Part shown: piece by piece, positions 19,571 to 26,469 of the stretch
How the letters are laid out: each line of letters opens with the position of its first letter
Position numbering within the stretch: position 1 is the first letter of the stretch
From: Streptomyces sp. NBC_01788
GTDB lineage: Bacteria; Actinomycetota; Actinomycetes; Streptomycetales; Streptomycetaceae
NCBI RefSeq assembly: GCF_035917575.1
Contig: NZ_CP109090.1
Coordinates: 4,216,001 to 4,280,000 of the forward strand
DNA: 64,000 nucleotides
Reading direction: 5' to 3'
Notes under the pieces: model-generated
What the model saw: only the letters and a program-made list of their open reading frames with translations
Databases searched by the model: none
Told to the model about the DNA's origin: nothing
Made by a program: the position numbers and the translations under genes

Positions 19571-19888
19571 ATGACCATTCACGAGAACCTCCTGGGCGGG
19601 CCCCCGCCCACGCACCTCCCCGACGACCCGGAACCCCGTGAGCTCCTCGCCAAGGGGACCTCGCCGGCCGAGGTGGCGGCGCGTTACCCGGCGTCGTCGC
19701 TGGCCTGGGCGCAGCTCGCCGACGACGCCTTCGAGCGGGGGGCGGCCGTGGAGTCGTACGCGTACGCCCGTACGGGCTACCACCGCGGACTGGACGCCCT
19801 GCGCCGCAGCGGCTGGAAGGGCCACGGTCCGGTCCCCTGGGAGAAGGGTGCTACACGTGATCGTGCACTCGGTGCCGCCGCTTCCTGA
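19571..19888 (+). pseudogene. 5' part of a DUF3151 gene, interrupted by an integrated element
   Basis: The first 90 codons encode a typical DUF3151 protein ('NLLGGPPPTHLPDDPEPREL', 'YPASSLAWAQLADDAFERG', 'YARTGYHRGLDALRRSGWKG'), but after 'GPVPWE' the sequence leaves the family and stops 15 codons later at 19888. The missing end is found 2.97 kb downstream at 22813-22958, beyond a serine-recombinase element. CAGACT at 19558-19563 lies 7 bases before the ATG, suggesting a leaderless start. DUF3151 proteins are conserved across actinobacteria and have no assigned function. Confidence 0.85.
19840..19857. other. left attachment junction (attL)
   Basis: Host DUF3151 sequence ends at the shared core GGAG (19840-19843). 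The element side carries TACACG (19852-19857), an arm inverted relative to CGTGTA at the other end. The exact crossover dinucleotide cannot be fixed without an uninterrupted homologue. Confidence 0.6.
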
Positions 19889-19924
19889 GAGCGGCGGCAC
19901 ATTTCGTTTGAGCCTCGGTGACGG

Positions 19925-20344
19925 TTACCGCTTCAGCTCGGCGTACGCCTCGGCGCTGCTGTCCTGAAGGAATTGCCAGCAACGCTCCGTCTCGTCCTTC
20001 TCGTTGATCTCGCCGGCGGCGCGGCCGAGGGCAGCGAGGCAGCGCAGGAAGCCGCGATTGGCGCGGTGGTCCCAAGGGATGGGGCCATGCCCCTTCCATC
20101 CGGCCCGGCGCAGGGCGTCCAGGCCGCGGTGATAGCCGGTGCGCGCGTAGGCGTACGACTCGACAACTCGCCCCGCTTCGAAGGCGTCGTCGGCGAGCAT
20201 TGCCCAGGCGAGCGAGAACGTGGGGTGCTGCGCCACGACCTCGGCCGGGGGCTGGGACTCCTCGCCCAGCAGGCGGTACGCCTCTTCGTTCTCCGGCAGG
20301 TATGTCGGCTCCGGGCCGCCGAGCAGGTTCTTGTGAGTCGTCAT
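19925..20344 (-). CDS. intact DUF3151 protein carried by the element
   Basis: A complete 139-residue DUF3151 protein ('NLLGGPEPTYLPENEEAYRL', 'FSLAWAMLADDAFEAGRVV', 'WDHRANRGFLRCLAALGRAA', 'CWQFLQDSSAEAYAELKR'). It covers both the region left in the host 5' fragment and the region stranded in the 3' fragment, but differs at many third positions and in protein sequence, so it is an old paralogue and not a fresh copy of the broken gene. CAGACT lies 6 bases before the ATG, as at the host gene. It is transcribed divergently from the recombinase. By position it can replace the function destroyed by insertion (inference). Confidence 0.85.
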   Translation of the reverse strand: MTTHKNLLGGPEPTYLPENEEAYRLLGEESQPPAEVVAQHPTFSLAWAMLADDAFEAGRVVESYAYARTGYHRGLDALRRAGWKGHGPIPWDHRANRGFLRCLAALGRAAGEINEKDETERCWQFLQDSSAEAYAELKR

Positions 20345-20429
20345 GCCGCCAGTCTGCCACTTGTGGCCAGGTATACGGGACGTCTACGGGAGAGAACGGC
20401 CGTGGATCGATGGCAAATCAGAATGGCGG

Positions 20430-20459
20430 TTGATGTATCTGATCGCAATGTGCGACGAT
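20430..20459 (+). promoter_or_regulatory. candidate promoter of the recombinase gene
   Basis: TTGATG (20430-20435) and GACGAT (20454-20459) are 18 bases apart, and the -10 element ends 7 bases before the ATG, consistent with a leaderless transcript. Confidence 0.4.
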
Positions 20460-20466
20460 CCGGCGC

Positions 20467-21915
20467 ATGGCAGCACGACGGGGGTCCTCCGGGGCCGTAC
20501 AGGTGGGCATTTACACCCGGATCAGCAAGGACGACGAGGCCGAGGGGCTGGGCGTCGCGCGTCAGGAGGAGGACTGCCGACTGCACTGTGCCGCCAGGGG
20601 CTGGGAGGTGGCCCGGGTCTACGAGGACAACGACCTCTCGGCGTACAAGCGCAAGACCGTGCGCCCGGAGTTCCGTCAGATGCTGGAGGACCTCAAGGCC
20701 GGGCGGATCGACGGAGTCGTCGCCTGGGACATCGACCCCTTCACGCGCCAGCCGCGCGAACTGGAGGCATGGATCGACGAGTACGAGGATGCCGAGCGCC
20801 GGAAGCGCCACCTCGTCTTCGATTCCGTCTCGGCGTCGGACATCGACCTGTCCACGGAAAACGGCCGGTTCATCGCGCGGATCAAGGTGACCATCGCCAA
20901 CAAGTCTTCGGCAGACACGTCGAAGCGGACGAAGCGCAAACACCTGGAACTGGCGGCGAAGGGCAAGCTCCCTGGTGGTCGGGCGCCGTACGGATGGAAC
21001 CGCGAGGACCGCAGGACGCTGGTGCCGGAAGAGGCCGAGAACCTCCGCAAGGCAGTGAAGGACTTCCTGGGGGGCATCCGTTGGGCGTCGATCGCGCGTG
21101 AGTGGCGGGACAAGGGGATCCGGTCGCACAGCGGAGGCTTCTTCGACGACTCCAAGATCAAGCGGATGCTGATGAACCCGCGGATCTGTGGCTACCGGAT
21201 GCATCAGGGGGAGTTGTTCCTGGACGAGGGTGGGGAGCCCGTCGTGGGTGACTGGGAGCCGGTCATCACCCCCGACGACTGGTATCTGCTCACGGAGAAG
21301 GTCCGGCGTGAGGCGGAGGGACGAGCTGTACGGGACTACGCCACCAAGTACCTGCTCTCGGGCATCGCCCGGTGCGGGCGGTGTGGTGCGAAGATGCGGG
21401 CGTTCCCGTCGTACCGGAAGTCGAAGACGTCATCCCAGTTCAGGTACGCGTGCCCCGGCAAGAACGACGGTGGATGTGGGGGAGTGGCCAGGGCGGGCGA
21501 ACCAGTCGATCGCCTCATCAGAAACGCTGTGTTCCTCAGCTCGGACAGGGCGCCGGCGAATGTCCGTGTGCGCATGCCGGAATGGGGCAAGGAGGAGCAA
21601 CTGGCCTCCCTGGAAAGAGACATGGCAGAGTTCAAGCAGGCGTGGCAGGAGAAGCGCATGTCGGCCGCTCGCTACATCGCGCTCACCGAGGATCTGGAGA
21701 AGCAGATCGCGGAGCTGCATCGGGAGCGAGCCCTGCATCGTGCCGAGGCCGCGACCTTCTCGGTCGGCCCTGTCGACATACGGGAGCGGTGGGAGAAGCT
21801 GACGATCGAGCAGCAGCGGGCAGCCGTTCTCAAGGTCTTCCGCGCGGTCATCGTCAAGCCCGCGTCCAACGGGCCGATTTTCGCCCCCGCGGACATCGAG
21901 CCGGTGCTTAGGTGA
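20467..21915 (+). CDS. large serine recombinase (integrase)
   Basis: A 482-residue serine recombinase. The N-terminal catalytic domain (12-155) holds the nucleophile Ser20 in 'IYTRISKDDEAEG', with 'LEDLKAGRIDGVVAWDIDPF' and 'RFIARIKVTIANKSSADTSK'. A Recombinase domain follows (about 175-290, 'LPGGRAPYGWNREDR', 'LMNPRICGYRMHQG'), then a zinc ribbon with Cys pairs in 'GIARCGRCGAKM' and 'YACPGKNDGGCGG', and a coiled-coil stretch near 375-425. This is the architecture of phage and element integrases that join short attP and attB sites. All parts look intact, so it may still be active. 'DPFTRQPRELEAW' replaces the more common 'DRLTRxPxE'. Confidence 0.93.
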   Translation: MAARRGSSGAVQVGIYTRISKDDEAEGLGVARQEEDCRLHCAARGWEVARVYEDNDLSAYKRKTVRPEFRQMLEDLKAGRIDGVVAWDIDPFTRQPRELEAWIDEYEDAERRKRHLVFDSVSASDIDLSTENGRFIARIKVTIANKSSADTSKRTKRKHLELAAKGKLPGGRAPYGWNREDRRTLVPEEAENLRKAVKDFLGGIRWASIAREWRDKGIRSHSGGFFDDSKIKRMLMNPRICGYRMHQGELFLDEGGEPVVGDWEPVITPDDWYLLTEKVRREAEGRAVRDYATKYLLSGIARCGRCGAKMRAFPSYRKSKTSSQFRYACPGKNDGGCGGVARAGEPVDRLIRNAVFLSSDRAPANVRVRMPEWGKEEQLASLERDMAEFKQAWQEKRMSAARYIALTEDLEKQIAELHRERALHRAEAATFSVGPVDIRERWEKLTIEQQRAAVLKVFRAVIVKPASNGPIFAPADIEPVLR

Positions 21916-21960
21916 AGAACGAAGCCGGCCCCCGTTGCGGCTGGGGCCCGGCTTCGTTCT
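21916..21960. terminator. bidirectional terminator after the recombinase
   Basis: AGAACGAAGCCGG (21916-21928) pairs perfectly with CCGGCTTCGTTCT (21948-21960), with further C/G pairs inside. It begins right after the stop codon and has A/T-rich ends on both strands. Confidence 0.85.
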
Positions 21961-22530
21961 TTCACGACCGGTCTATGCCGAAGATGCGCAGCAGGTCGTC
22001 GACCCACTCCTCGTCCGGTCAGGGAGCTGAGCCTCTACTCGGCGCAGCCACTCGTCTTCAGCCCGCGGGCGACGAACCCGATGTCGTGCCTGTGTCCGAG
22101 GGGGCGCAGATACTGGCTGACCTGCGTGGGTGAGCCCGCGCTTGGCTGGCCGAGGAGGGCTGCTTTCCGAGCCTCCCTGCGCCGCCGCGGACGGTGGAAT
22201 CCTGACCCGTCCACCGCGTCGTGACGAGACCGAGGCGTTCTCTACCTACGTAGTTCCGCCACGGCTTGCCGAGCCTGGTCGCGAGGAAGGACAGCTCCGC
22301 CACTTGCACACCATATTGGCGCGCGTCGTCAAGTGTGAGCGGACAGGTGGCACAAGCTGGACCGGGCGGCATCCCGTGCTCGGTCGCTCGTCGCTGACCA
22401 GTGGAAACACGACGCGGCGGCACCGCCCGGCAGCCGTCGTCGCGATCTTGCAGGCGCTCGTAGTGCGCAGGTCTCAGCTCCGTCGAACCAATCTGGACCG
22501 AACCTCATTCGGGACGAAGAGGCCATCGGT
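21961..22530. other. decayed cargo of the integrated element
   Basis: No intact gene is convincing here and G/C content is lower than in the neighbours. Fragments of coding character are visible on the minus strand: an 18-residue end ('PDEEWVDDLLRIFGIDRS', stop at 21962-21964) and a stretch near 22200-22370 ('CPLTLDDARQYGVQVAELSF', 'RLGKPWRNYVGRERLGL') in a frame with no plausible start or end. These look like broken accessory genes. Confidence 0.5.
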
Positions 22531-22764
22531 TCAGCTTCTGTCGGTTTGCGAGGGAGCCTGGACCCTCGTCGACTCGCTGGTGTGCCTCGAAGCGTCGCCG
22601 TCATTGAGAGCGGCACTGGTCCCGGCGGGTTGGCAAGCCTCTCCCGTCGGGGGCTTGTCACCTGCCCACTCCGTGGAGCAGATCCTGGCGAGGTCCGACA
22701 CCCATTCCAGGTTCCGCTTCGGCAACTGGGCCGCGAGGTTGTCCAGCCACTCCTGCTCGGTCAT
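22531..22764 (-). CDS. small hypothetical protein of the element, possibly truncated
   Basis: A 77-residue reading frame whose first 35 residues look genuine ('MTEQEWLDNLAAQLPKRN', 'LEWVSDLARICSTEWAGD'), preceded by GAGGG about 9 bases before the ATG. The remainder is Ser/Thr-rich and less convincing, so the frame may be shifted. Its 'EWVSDLARI' resembles 'EWVDDLLRI' in the minus-strand fragment ending at 21962, suggesting two members of one small family. Function unknown. Confidence 0.4.
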   Translation of the reverse strand: MTEQEWLDNLAAQLPKRNLEWVSDLARICSTEWAGDKPPTGEACQPAGTSAALNDGDASRHTSESTRVQAPSQTDRS

Positions 22765-22786
22765 AACCGTGCCCTCGTAGGTCTCT

Positions 22787-22816
22787 CGTGTACATCCTCC
22801 GCCACTTTCTTAGGAG
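22787..22816. other. right attachment junction (attR)
   Basis: CGTGTA at 22787-22792 is the element-side arm and GGAG at 22813-22816 the shared core, after which the interrupted DUF3151 coding sequence resumes. It is the partner of the left junction at 19840-19857. Confidence 0.6.
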
Positions 22817-22958
22817 CGCGAGCCCAACCACCGGCTTCCTGCGCGCCCTGCACGCCCTCGCGCGCGCCGCCCGGGCGATCGGCGAGCAGGAGGAGTACGA
22901 GCGCTGCGCGCAGTTCCTGAAGGACTCCTCGGAGACGGCCGCGCAGACGCTGGGCTGA
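22813..22958 (+). pseudogene. 3' part of the interrupted DUF3151 gene
   Basis: From 22833 to the stop at 22956-22958 the sequence encodes the C-terminal half of a DUF3151 protein ('GFLRALHALARAARAIGEQE', 'CAQFLKDSSETAAQTLG'). It has no start codon of its own. Re-joining it to the 5' fragment through the GGAG core gives a one-base frame offset near 22828, so either the core is slightly different or the stranded end has begun to decay. It is closely similar to the family consensus, so the insertion is not very old. Confidence 0.8.
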
Positions 22959-22972
22959 CCCGTACGGATGTG

Positions 22973-23001
22973 AGGCCCGCCCCCGCGACCGGGCGGGCCT
23001 T
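22973..23001 (+). terminator. terminator of the original DUF3151 gene
   Basis: AGGCCCGCCC pairs with GGGCGGGCCT around a short loop, 14 bases after the stop codon of the 3' fragment. Its survival shows that the element did not remove the end of the host transcription unit. Confidence 0.7.
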
Positions 23002-23006
23002 GCGAT

Positions 23007-23025
23007 CTGCGCACGTGATGCGCAG
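23007..23025. promoter_or_regulatory. inverted repeat upstream of the kyn operon
   Basis: CTGCGCA (23007-23013) and TGCGCAG (23019-23025) form a perfect 7-bp inverted repeat with a 5-base spacer, about 80 bases before kynA. It is a candidate operator for tryptophan- or kynurenine-responsive control. Confidence 0.45.
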
Positions 23026-23103
23026 GATGCGGTTGGGGACCGGGGCCCCCGTGCCGGAATCGGCAGGGGCGGACCGCTACCCGGAGTACTACAGGAGACA
23101 GCG

Positions 23104-23961
23104 ATGTCCCAACCGGCTCACCCGACCCCTCAGCCCGCTGAGGCCTCTGAGCCCGAGACCCCGCATCTCGACTTCGCCGGCACGACGCCGTACGAGGACT
23201 ACGTCAGGGCGGACGTGCTCACCCACCTCCAGCACACCCTCTCCGACGACCCCGGAGAGATGGTCTTCCTGGTCACCACCCAGGTGATGGAGCTGTGGTT
23301 CACCGTCATCGTCCACGAGTGGGAGACCGCGGCCCGCGCCCTGCGCTCGGACGACGTGCCGACGGCGGTCGCCGCGTTGAAGAGGTCCGTACGGGAGCTG
23401 CAGGCGCTGAACGCCTCCTGGAAGCCGCTCGCCGGGCTCACTCCGGCCCAGTTCAACAGCTACCGCGGCGCCCTCGGCGAGGGTTCCGGATTCCAGTCCG
23501 CGATGTACCGCCGCATGGAGTTCCTGCTCGGCGACAAGTCCGCCTCGATGCTCGTCCCGCACCGCGGCGCCCCCCGCGTCCACGCGGAACTGGAGAAGGC
23601 GCTGCACGAGCCGAGCCTGTACGACGAGGTGCTGCGGCTGCTCGCGCGCCGCGGGCACGCGGTCCCGGACGCCGTGCTCGGCCGGGACGTGACGCTGCGC
23701 TACGAGCCCAGCGAGGAGGTCGAGGCCGTCTGGACGGCCCTCTACTCCGGTGACCAGGACGACGAACTGGCCCGGCTCGGCGAGGCGTTGACCGATGTCG
23801 CCGAACTGGTGTGGCGCTGGCGCAACGACCACCTCGTGGCCACCCGCCGTGCGATGGGCGCCAAGTCCGGCACGGGCGGCTCCGCCGGGGTGGCCTGGCT
23901 GGAGAAGCGGGCCCGGAAGAACGTCTTCCCCGAGCTGTGGACGGCGAGGTCCCATGTCTGA
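23104..23961 (+). CDS. kynA: tryptophan 2,3-dioxygenase
   Basis: A 285-residue haem dioxygenase that opens the indole ring of L-tryptophan to N-formylkynurenine. Family signatures are 'LDFAGTTPYEDYVRADVL', the haem/substrate region 'EMVFLVTTQVMELWFTVIVH' and 'SWKPLAGLTPAQFNSYRGAL', and 'MGAKSGTGGSAGVAWLEKR' near the end. Length is normal. AGGAGA is 6 bases before the ATG at 23104. It overlaps kynU by 8 bases, so both are made from one message. In S. coelicolor the orthologous genes are known to form the tryptophan catabolic cluster. Confidence 0.95.
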   Translation: MSQPAHPTPQPAEASEPETPHLDFAGTTPYEDYVRADVLTHLQHTLSDDPGEMVFLVTTQVMELWFTVIVHEWETAARALRSDDVPTAVAALKRSVRELQALNASWKPLAGLTPAQFNSYRGALGEGSGFQSAMYRRMEFLLGDKSASMLVPHRGAPRVHAELEKALHEPSLYDEVLRLLARRGHAVPDAVLGRDVTLRYEPSEEVEAVWTALYSGDQDDELARLGEALTDVAELVWRWRNDHLVATRRAMGAKSGTGGSAGVAWLEKRARKNVFPELWTARSHV

Positions 23962-25153
23962 GCTGACGATCAGGGCGGAGAAGCTGGACGCCGCCGACGA
24001 ACTCGCCGGGCTGCGCGACCGGTTCGTCCTCGACGAGGGCGTCTACCTGGACGGCAACTCGCTGGGCGCGCTCCCGGCGAACGTCCCGGACCGCATCGGC
24101 GACGTCGTACGCCGCCAGTGGGGCGAGCTGCGCATTCGTTCCTGGACGGAGGGCGGCTGGTGGACCGCGCCCGAGCGGGTCGGCGACCGGATCGCCCCGC
24201 TGGTCGGGGCCGCGCCGGGCCAGATCGTGGTGGGCGACTCGACCAGCGTGAACGTGTTCAAGGCGCTGGTGGCGGCGGTCCGGATGGCCCGGGAGGCCGG
24301 TGACGGCGAGCGGGACGAGATCCTGGTCGACGCGACGACGTTCCCCACGGACGGGTACATCGCGCAGTCGGTGGCCCGGATGACGGGCTGCGCGCTGCGC
24401 CCGGTGACGCCCGCCGAGGTGCCCGGTGCGCTGAGCGGGCGCACCGCCGCGGTCCTGCTGAACCACGTCGACTACCGCACCGGCCGGCTGTACGACCTGC
24501 CGTCCCTGACCGCCGCGGTGCACGCGGCGGGCGCGTACGCCGTCTGGGACCTGTGCCACACCGCGGGCGCCCTGCCGGTGGGGCTGGACGAGCACGGGGT
24601 GCGCCTGGCGGTCGGGTGCACCTACAAGTACCTGAACGGCGGCCCGGGTTCACCGGCCTTCCTGTACGTCAGCGGTGATGTGCAGGACCGCTTCGACACC
24701 CCGCTGCCCGGCTGGAACTCGCACGCCGAGCCCTTCGGCATGCGGCCCGGCTACGAACCGGCGGAGGGCGCGCTGCGGGGCCGGGTCGGCACCCCCGACA
24801 TCCTCTCCCTGCTCGCCCTGGAGGCGGCGCTGGAGGTCTGGGACGGGGTGACGGTCGAGGCCGTGCGCGCCAAGTCCCTCGCGCTGACGGACTTCTTCCT
24901 GGAGTGCGTCGCCGCGTACGTCCCCGCCGGACGCGTGGAGGTGCTGACCCCGGTGGCCCACGAGGAGCGCGGCAGCCAGGTGGCCCTGCGCTGCCAGGAC
25001 GCCGGGGACGTGATGAAGCGGCTGATCGGACGCGGGGTGGTCGGCGACTTCCGGCACCCCGACGTCCTGCGCTTCGGCTTCACCCCGCTCTACGTCGGGT
25101 TCGCGGACGTGGAGCGGGCGGCGCGGGCGCTGGCGGAGGAACTGGCCGGCTGA
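23954..25153 (+). CDS. kynU: kynureninase
   Basis: A 399-residue PLP enzyme that splits L-kynurenine into anthranilate and L-alanine. Signatures: 'YLDGNSLGALPANVPDRIGD', 'VGDSTSVNVFKAL', 'LNHVDYRTGRLYDL', 'YAVWDLCHTAGALPVGLDEH' and the Schiff-base lysine in 'GCTYKYLNGGPGSPAF'. The ATG at 23954 lies inside the end of kynA, giving an 8-base overlap and translational coupling. The product anthranilate can feed secondary metabolism or be oxidised further. A very strong hairpin at 25189-25217 ends the operon before the formamidase-like gene. Confidence 0.95.
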   Translation: MSELTIRAEKLDAADELAGLRDRFVLDEGVYLDGNSLGALPANVPDRIGDVVRRQWGELRIRSWTEGGWWTAPERVGDRIAPLVGAAPGQIVVGDSTSVNVFKALVAAVRMAREAGDGERDEILVDATTFPTDGYIAQSVARMTGCALRPVTPAEVPGALSGRTAAVLLNHVDYRTGRLYDLPSLTAAVHAAGAYAVWDLCHTAGALPVGLDEHGVRLAVGCTYKYLNGGPGSPAFLYVSGDVQDRFDTPLPGWNSHAEPFGMRPGYEPAEGALRGRVGTPDILSLLALEAALEVWDGVTVEAVRAKSLALTDFFLECVAAYVPAGRVEVLTPVAHEERGSQVALRCQDAGDVMKRLIGRGVVGDFRHPDVLRFGFTPLYVGFADVERAARALAEELAG

Positions 25154-25188
25154 CGCACTCCGGTACGGCCGCACCGGAACGAAGGTGC

Positions 25189-25217
25189 CTGCCGCACGGT
25201 CCCGGACCGTGCGGCAG
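25189..25217 (+). terminator. terminator of the kynA-kynU operon
   Basis: A perfect 14-bp inverted repeat (25189-25202 with 25204-25217) leaves almost no loop and lies 35 bases after the kynU stop codon. It separates kynAU from the hydrolase gene at 25348, which must have its own promoter or rely on read-through. Confidence 0.8.
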
Positions 25218-25347
25218 AACCGTTTGGCCTCACCCAGCGTGACATCCCCATGTCGGCGCACGTCACCCGCCTGATACCGTCCCGGCCAACGGCCGGTTGA
25301 TTCTTTCCCGGGCCCCCAAAACCGTTTCACCGCTGAGAGGTTGGAGC

Positions 25348-26316
25348 ATGCCGGAAGCCGACGCCCCCCTCCCCCGTTCGCTCGGGTCCGAGCGAACGGG
25401 CGGGAACCCCACCGCCGCGGAACCGGGGAACACCGGCGGCCGTGACGCGGCCGCGCGCGCCGCGGCGGAGGAGGAGTCGGTCTTCTCGCACGCGCCCGTC
25501 GCACCCGACAGTACGGCCGCCTACGGCGACCACCCCGACCAGGTCGTCGACTTCTACCGCCCGCGCGGCGCGGCGGACTCCCCGGGGCCCTCCCCGCTCG
25601 TGGCGGTGCTGCACGGCGGCGCCTGGCGGGCCCCGTACGACCGTCGCCACATCACCCCGTTCGCGGACTTCCTCGCCCGCCGGGGCTTCGCCGTGGCCTG
25701 CGTCGAGTACCGGCGCGGCAGCGCCACCCCGGCGGGACCGGGCGAGGACCCGGTCGCGGGCCGCTGGCCGGACACCTTCGACGACGTGGCGGCGGCGCTC
25801 GACGCGCTGCCCGCGCTGGCCCGGGAGGCGCTCCCGCAGGCCGACATACGCCGCACGGTGGTCACCGGCCACTCGGCCGGCGGTCACCTGGCCCTGTGGG
25901 CGGCGGCCCGGCACGTCCTGCCCGCGGACGCGCCCTGGCGCACGGACCGCCCCGCGCCGCTGCGAGGCGTGGTCGCGCTGGCCCCCATCGCCGACTTCGC
26001 GGTCGCCGAGAAGCTGGACGTGTGCGGTGGGGCGGCCCGTCAACTGCTGGGCGGAGAAGAGGGGTTCGTCCAGCGGCAGCCCTACGCCGACCCGGCCCTG
26101 CTGCTGCCGACCGGCATCGCCACGACCGTCGTCCAGGGCCGCGAGGACGTGGTCGTACCGCAGGTGGTCGCGGAGTCCTACACCGAGGCCGCGGCGAAGG
26201 CGGGCGAGGTGGTGGGCCTGACCCTCCTGGAGGAGGTCGGCCACTTCCCCCTGATCGACCCGGCGGCCGACGCGTGCGCGGTGGTGGCGGAGGAGATCGC
26301 CCAGCTCGCGTGGTGA
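25348..26316 (+). CDS. alpha/beta hydrolase, probable kynurenine formamidase
   Basis: A 322-residue serine hydrolase with the oxyanion motif 'VLHGGAWRAPYD' (HGGxW) and the nucleophile elbow 'TGHSAGGHLALWAA', the pattern of the KynB-type/arylformamidase-like esterases. A candidate catalytic Asp is in 'VQGREDVVVP' and the His in 'EEVGHFPLID'. Residues 1-45 are a variable Ala/Glu/Gly-rich extension. Placed right after kynA and kynU, it supplies the missing step N-formylkynurenine to kynurenine, so the three genes convert tryptophan to anthranilate. The assignment rests on family plus context; no true KynB (cyclase-type) gene is visible. Confidence 0.8.
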   Translation: MPEADAPLPRSLGSERTGGNPTAAEPGNTGGRDAAARAAAEEESVFSHAPVAPDSTAAYGDHPDQVVDFYRPRGAADSPGPSPLVAVLHGGAWRAPYDRRHITPFADFLARRGFAVACVEYRRGSATPAGPGEDPVAGRWPDTFDDVAAALDALPALAREALPQADIRRTVVTGHSAGGHLALWAAARHVLPADAPWRTDRPAPLRGVVALAPIADFAVAEKLDVCGGAARQLLGGEEGFVQRQPYADPALLLPTGIATTVVQGREDVVVPQVVAESYTEAAAKAGEVVGLTLLEEVGHFPLIDPAADACAVVAEEIAQLAW

Positions 26317-26342
26317 CGCGGACCGGGCCACCCGGCGCGGGT

Positions 26343-26357
26343 GGTACCCGTAGTACC
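26343..26357. promoter_or_regulatory. palindromic candidate operator shared with the second kinase promoter
   Basis: GGTAC-CCGTA-GTACC is a perfect inverted repeat with a 5-base spacer. The 12-mer TACCCGTAGTAC within it, followed by CTGAG, recurs at 31002-31013 (followed by TTGAG) before the second histidine kinase gene. It lies 113 bases before the hydrolase gene at 26470. Confidence 0.55.
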
Positions 26358-26469
26358 TGAGAGCTACGGCCGCGAACACCTCCCTGGCATGACGCGGGCT
26401 ACGACTCCGGCTCCGTAATTTTCCTTCCAGCCCGGCCCACCGGCCGGACAAGGCCGGAGGGGATGAGCC

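Larger units (their letters stand above)
19840..22816. mobile_element. approximately 3-kb serine-recombinase element inserted in a DUF3151 gene
   Basis: The DUF3151 coding sequence breaks at about 19843 and resumes at about 22813; both junctions share GGAG (19840-19843 and 22813-22816). Between them are a divergent full-length DUF3151 gene (minus strand), a serine recombinase (plus strand), a bidirectional terminator and about 850 bases of decayed cargo. Joining the two element ends gives a putative attP with CGTGTA and TACACG half-sites 32 bases apart around the core, as expected for a large serine integrase. No transfer or replication gene remains. Confidence 0.8.

Noticed and set aside
19851..20360. 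Alternative minus-strand frame overlapping the element-borne DUF3151 gene
   Set aside because: The other frame (19925-20344) matches the DUF3151 family along its full length; this one does not match anything.
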